Assembly: GCA_000497125.2 (NCBI GenBank)
Contig: CM035323.1
Location: 690,001-754,000 of the forward strand
DNA length: 64,000 nt
Source of the DNA: Spironucleus salmonicida
Lineage: Eukaryota > Fornicata > Diplomonadida > Hexamitidae
Reading direction: 5' to 3'
Below, in pieces: positions 60,102-64,000 of the stretch (positions within the stretch are counted from its first letter, which is position 1; every line of letters starts with the position of its first letter). The translations under genes were made by a program, and so were the position numbers. Below the pieces are notes generated by a model. It worked only from the letters and a program-made list of their open reading frames with translations. It was not told the DNA's origin and did not search any database.

Positions 60102-61928
60102 TCACTCAAACATGGAAAGAACACATGTTGCTGGACCACATTCAATGACCGCTCTATAGAAGGCATCGTGCACATCTTCCAAGGCACTGATATCATCGAT
60201 ATCAGCAAGCAGCCGTATTGTTGCTATCTTCAGCTAATCTAACTCCGTTCTATCATTCCGAGCCATAAACCCAACTAATAGGTCTGTGCTACTGACTGGA
60301 TCAATTAAGGTTTCAGACCCAAAAAGTATACTCCGTGCTGTCTGGGGTTCAAATATCATGCGTACATCGCGGGAGAATACTAGCAGTTACCTAATACGCT
60401 CCTTAGTAATAGGCCCATACCGCTCGCTCTCGCAATCTAATTCCATACTAATGAAGTTTTTCACATGTAAGCGGTTCTTCATCAATATCGCAATCTGTAC
60501 TTCACGCCGGTTTAGTCGGATTCCCCTGTTATTGTCAGTGTGAAGTTGCATGATACCTTCGTAAATTGTTTTTATGGCACCCTTGCAAAGCAACTGTACT
60601 TCAATAAAGGCATTACCTAGTGAAGATTCACAACAAGAGAACCGACTTGTAGCTGCGATCTCGTTCAGTAAGGGTGAGCATTTGAGCCCTAGACCCTTGC
60701 TCAGTTTAGCTACTTATTGCATACTCGGTAGACTGTATCGGGATAATAGTGGTCTGGGGAATTCAGTCAGAAAGCATCCACTATTATCACACTGGTTGGC
60801 TACAATTGCCAAGCGGTCTAATGGTAATATTATGAACTCAATGATTAGTTAGGAGTATGAGGCTAATACAAAGCCAAAGTAAGCGCAAACACGAGTTAAA
60901 ATACTGGAAGGTGCTACGAGTCCGTAACGCTACCGGAATGCTATCTCCGCTTGTTGTTCTGTACGGACGTCACGCTATAGCGTCCCAGATAAACGGGTAC
61001 TCTAGTACATGGATAAAGGGCGTGCATCTGGTGTCCTTGCACGCCTGAATTCGGTCGAGTTAGACCGTCCCAGACAGGTAACTTTCATTCCTAAAGCTGC
61101 ACGCTCTCCGTGCCACTAAGATAACGGTTGTTCCTTAGAAAGATGCTACTCGAGTCGCCTGCTGATTAGGAAGGTTTTGAATGTAGTACGAGAGGCCCCT
61201 TCTGGGAACACCAGTCCAACCAGCTGTTTAACAGGAGATGTTACTCTTGACAGTGCAAGTTATCCTTCAAGTTATACTGGACATCCAACTACAGCAAAAC
61301 TACAATGTTATATGGTTTTATAAGCGTTTTCAAAAGTGGGATTAATGGTGCCACATATAAGTGTGTAGATATCTATATTTTCATCTATCGTAGAGCCAAC
61401 TGAGGAAGAACGGATCTGATGCACACTTTTAGGGAAGTAATGTAACATCTTCGAGCGGTTATCTCGGAATGCTTGCACAATTTCGATAGCGCTTGCCCCA
61501 AAAAGCAGCTGGAGGTTGCGACAACAACCCATTAAGTTTATACTCTTGGGTACCAGTGCGTAAACTTTAGGATAGTTCTTATGTGAACGTATTAGATTTA
61601 ATGGCGGCATGTTAAAGTACTAGACGACGGCTTACTCGAACAGTTCTTAAAAAGCTGCCACCTGGAAACGATTGAAGAAACACAGTACGTCCGACAGCAC
61701 CTAATGTGGGGAAATAAATGCTCCGATACCGAAATAAAGATGTGATAGTTCATCTAGGATATTGTTAGTTGGTTATTAGAGTGTTGCATATCTCCGGATC
61801 TTAGGTAGAGGAACCAGGTCAGCGATTGAGGTTATATTCAATAGTTTTGTAATTTATCCATATTGCTGAGACAGTCCCAGAAATTTAGGGATAGTGAGTG
61901 GGCTGATAGCTTGCACGATCTAGTCCAT
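60102..61928 (-). CDS. Orphan 608-residue protein, right-arm copy
   Basis: Same protein as the copy at 51492-53318. The only DNA difference is 61551, a synonymous Val codon change. Its stop is 14 bp from the stop of the full propeller gene. No family recognised. Confidence 0.82.
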
Positions 61929-62022
61929 TTAGTGATGTGTGCTATGTATATTATTAGATATATAAAATATAATAGCATATCAGTAACTAACTATACTTAA
62001 CGTTCAATATATCCCTTTCCTA
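61929..62022. promoter_or_regulatory. Divergent promoter spacer (right arm)
   Basis: Identical mirror of 51398-51491: an AT-rich 94 bp pocket between the orphan gene and rtcB. Confidence 0.5.
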
Positions 62023-63255
62023 ATGGAACTACATAACTTTGCTCCAGACTTCGATCCAACCCATCCGTAGGTATAGTAGCTAGTCCACAACCTTCAACCT
62101 ACACATATCACCTTCCTTCCCGATGCTCATCTTGGCCCTACTGCCCCTGTAGGATTTGCTGCTAGGACGACCCGCGTGTGCCCCTCGGTAATTGGAGGTG
62201 ATGCAGGGTGTGGCTTCCTCATGTTAGAGGTAAAACCAGTGCGTGTAGATTTTCAAGCGCTATAAGAATTTCTCGAGCGCGTAGTTCCTTTTCAGGAAAC
62301 TCCCGTCCATACTGTTACTGTTGTCTAAGAATTCTTCGAGTTTGCCATGTCGATAACCTAGTGTCCCAATACACCTACCTTTTCAGAATTTACCACCCGT
62401 CGAAAACGCTTCGAGTACCAATTTCGATCTTCAATTCAACTTTCCTCTCTCGGGAGCGGTAATCACTTCGTAGAGATTGGTCGCTCCTCCACTTCAGGGA
62501 TGATGGCTGTAACAGTGCATTCTGGCAGCCGTAATGCGGGATAAGCTGTCTACTAACAGTTCCAACAAGTGTGCTAGGTTTTCGCTTTACACGGGGTGAA
62601 GTGTTAGACTGCTCTCTTCACCAAGCTGCTAGATGAGATCCATGCAGGGAACCAGGTGCATCTCCCTATACTGCTGCAGGGTCCCTTCAAGCGGGCAGTC
62701 TCTGCGAGGTTCCGGGGAGGGACACCCACAGCTTTATCCCTATTAAGGACCACAACGATAGAAGAAGAACAACAACTTGTGCTTCCAGACGAATACGTTC
62801 CATTGTATCGAGAGACAGTGGAATTTCTGACTATAGTTGCTCATGTGAACCGCGCGGCTATAGCTCTCCAGATCCGGAATTACTTAGGCATGGAACTTCT
62901 AAGTAGTATCACCGGACCGCACAATTTCATCCGGGGAGACATCCTACGTAAGGGATCGTAGGCAGCAGATGGTAAATTCATAGTGGCACTAAACTGCAGG
63001 GATGGAATTCTGGTGTGCTAGTCCAGTACAATAGAGTCCGCACCGCACGGAAGCGGAAGGGCTGGAAAGAAGACGGAGCTGAAGCATATACCAGATGAAG
63101 GAGAAGCCGGTGATGTTGTGAGGTTCTGGCGCGGCTATAACGAGGGCCCTGGCGGTTACAAGGACAGCACTGCGGCTATCCAGGCAATCAAAGCAATGGG
63201 TATCGACATTGTAGACAGAGTCATGCCACTGTTTAGCTACAAGCGGGGGAAGTGA
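62023..63255 (+). CDS. rtcB: RtcB-type RNA ligase, bacterial length
   Basis: 410 residues. RtcB joins RNA 2',3'-cyclic phosphate (or 3'-phosphate) ends to 5'-OH ends with GTP and Mn, in tRNA splicing and RNA repair. Motifs in order: PDAHLG (33-38), GGDAGCG (58-64, metal-ligand Asp-60 and Cys-63; the usual text is DIGCG), LGSGNHFVEIG (143-153, His-148), VHSGSR (165-170, His-166), then SAPHGSGR (339-346) with His-342, the expected GMP-bound His. The end reads EGPGGYKDS ... VDRVMPLFSYK. The length matches bacterial enzymes (about 400) rather than the roughly 480-505 of archaeal/animal RtcB. After PHGSGR the common MSR is AGK. Confidence 0.93.
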
Positions 63256-63296
63256 GAGTGCTAGCCACTGAGGCAAAGTGGTAGTATATTGATCAT

Positions 63297-64000
63297 TCAT
63301 CTCATCCCTGTGAAGTTGCTTCCGCCGCTGGAGTGGCTTTTAGTATCTTCCAGAGGACCCTCAGATACCGATTTAACCACAATAGCTGCCACTTGCTCGA
63401 CAGTAGGCCCCTCTGCCTTACTGAGCCTGTTGTATATGTCGTTGCACACAGATGCATACTTGTCCCTACAGCTGGGGCGCTTCACCTTCATCCCAGGCGT
63501 GAGTAACCCGTTCTCAGGGGTCCACTGTTCCGACTCTAATACAATTGCCTTGGGAATTTCATAACCCTTCATGGAAGAAGCCTTGCCAAGGGCGCGGAAG
63601 TCATTCATGATGGCAACGATGGCGTCAATACTAGTCGTAACCTGGTCGGTGGTTTTGACTTTCGTTCCGAGATAGTTCATGTTTGGAACTACCACCGCAA
63701 TTGGATATGGCTCATAACGAGAGGCGTATACGTACAATTGCTCCACAAACCTAGATTTGGAGAGCGCATCTTCAATCTAGTTTACCGAGATGAACTCGCC
63801 CTACGACAGCTTGAAAATACCGCGCTTTCTGTCTATAAGCTAGACCTGCTTCGTGACGGAATCGAATTCTGCTATATCCCCAGTGATGAACCAATCACCG
63901 TCAAACGATTCTTTTGTCTTCGCCTCGTCGTTCCAGTAGCCTTGAAACACGGACGGTCCTCGAATCAGGAGCTCACCCCTAGGATTCGTTACCTCCAGCT
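63297..64000 (-). CDS. Long-chain acyl-CoA synthetase, mirrored copy (partial)
   Basis: Mirror of 49420-50123: the C-terminal 234 codons including [12 protein letters not shown] and the [13 protein letters not shown] block, ending at the TGA complement at 63297-63299. One synonymous difference (63870, Ala GCG/GCA). The 5' part lies beyond the window. Whether this copy is whole depends on how far the right arm extends. Confidence 0.93.

Larger units (their letters stand above)
59107..64000. repeat. Right arm of giant inverted repeat (continues past window)
   Basis: Mirror of 49420-54313; see that entry for comparison. The arm begins inside the propeller gene at 59107, where AAAATTTCTGG pairs with CCAGAAATTTT ending at 54313. 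The window edge at 64000 lies inside the mirrored acyl-CoA synthetase. The unique spacer between the arms is 54314-59106 (4,793 bp). Confidence 0.97.

Noticed and set aside
1-64000. Spliceosomal introns
   Set aside because: Every gene called reads through as one continuous frame; no GT..AG gap was needed to join conserved blocks.
49420-64000. Interpretation of the inverted repeat as a transposon with terminal inverted repeats
   Set aside because: The arms hold ordinary genes cut at an arbitrary point, no transposase is present inside, and no target-site duplication is visible at the inner junctions.

Overview
ORGANISM. The window reads as nuclear DNA of a flagellated eukaryotic microbe that uses an altered genetic code. 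Every recognisable protein is open only if TAA and TAG are read as glutamine and TGA is the sole stop. With that code about 50 intronless genes fall out. They are packed on both strands, sometimes with 4-15 bp between neighbours, and set in very AT-rich spacers. A dynein-arm assembly factor (DNAAF3-like), an ADP-forming acetate-CoA ligase, short spacers and absence of introns fit a hexamitid diplomonad (Hexamita, Spironucle us or Trepomonas type). The code is shared with ciliates, so the assignment is inference. No tRNA, rRNA, CRISPR array or recognisable mobile element was seen.

LAYOUT. 1-4.0 kb: gene tail, type I membrane protein, 55-residue acylated peptide, L-asparaginase. 4.6-12.4 kb: EF-hand-like protein, small basic protein, MGCG protein, polytopic sulfatase-fold enzyme, IMPACT/YIH1. 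13-22 kb: AP-3 delta-like adaptin, first member of a paralog pair, two cytoskeleton-like proteins, sedlin-like TRAPP subunit, membrane protein. 22-29 kb: sirtuin, WD40 protein, ARL GTPase, STYX-like pseudophosphatase. 29-38 kb: SMC6, DNAAF3, second paralog, acetate-CoA ligase. 38-47.5 kb: coiled coil, Myb, SARAF-like protein, MORN-like protein, atypical AGC kinase, methionine adenosyltransferase, bromodomain protein. 47.7-64 kb: a giant inverted repeat.

THE INVERTED REPEAT. Positions 49420-54313 and 59107-64000 are reverse complements (4,894 bp in view, running on past the right edge). I compared them line by line. I found no indels and three substitutions, all synonymous third-position changes, in three different genes: acyl-CoA synthetase, the 608-residue orphan and RtcB. 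Each arm carries the end of a long-chain acyl-CoA synthetase, a bacterial-length RtcB RNA ligase, the orphan and the 3' part of a beta-propeller gene. The inner breakpoint cuts the propeller gene: the right copy is whole and the left copy lacks its 5' part. The 4.8 kb between the arms holds proteasome alpha2, a membrane protein, a Spg1/Tem1-like GTPase and a coiled-coil protein.

BASE COMPOSITION. The repeat arms are visibly GC-richer than the rest. Other GC-rich islands with sharp edges begin or end inside single genes (sulfatase, WD40 protein, kinase, acyl-CoA synthetase) without breaking the reading frame.

HOW THE GENES FIT TOGETHER. Most are unlinked housekeeping functions: vesicle traffic (AP-3, TRAPP, ARL), chromatin (SMC6, sirtuin, bromodomain, Myb), protein turnover, flagellar assembly and anaerobic energy metabolism. 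No operon logic is expected or seen.
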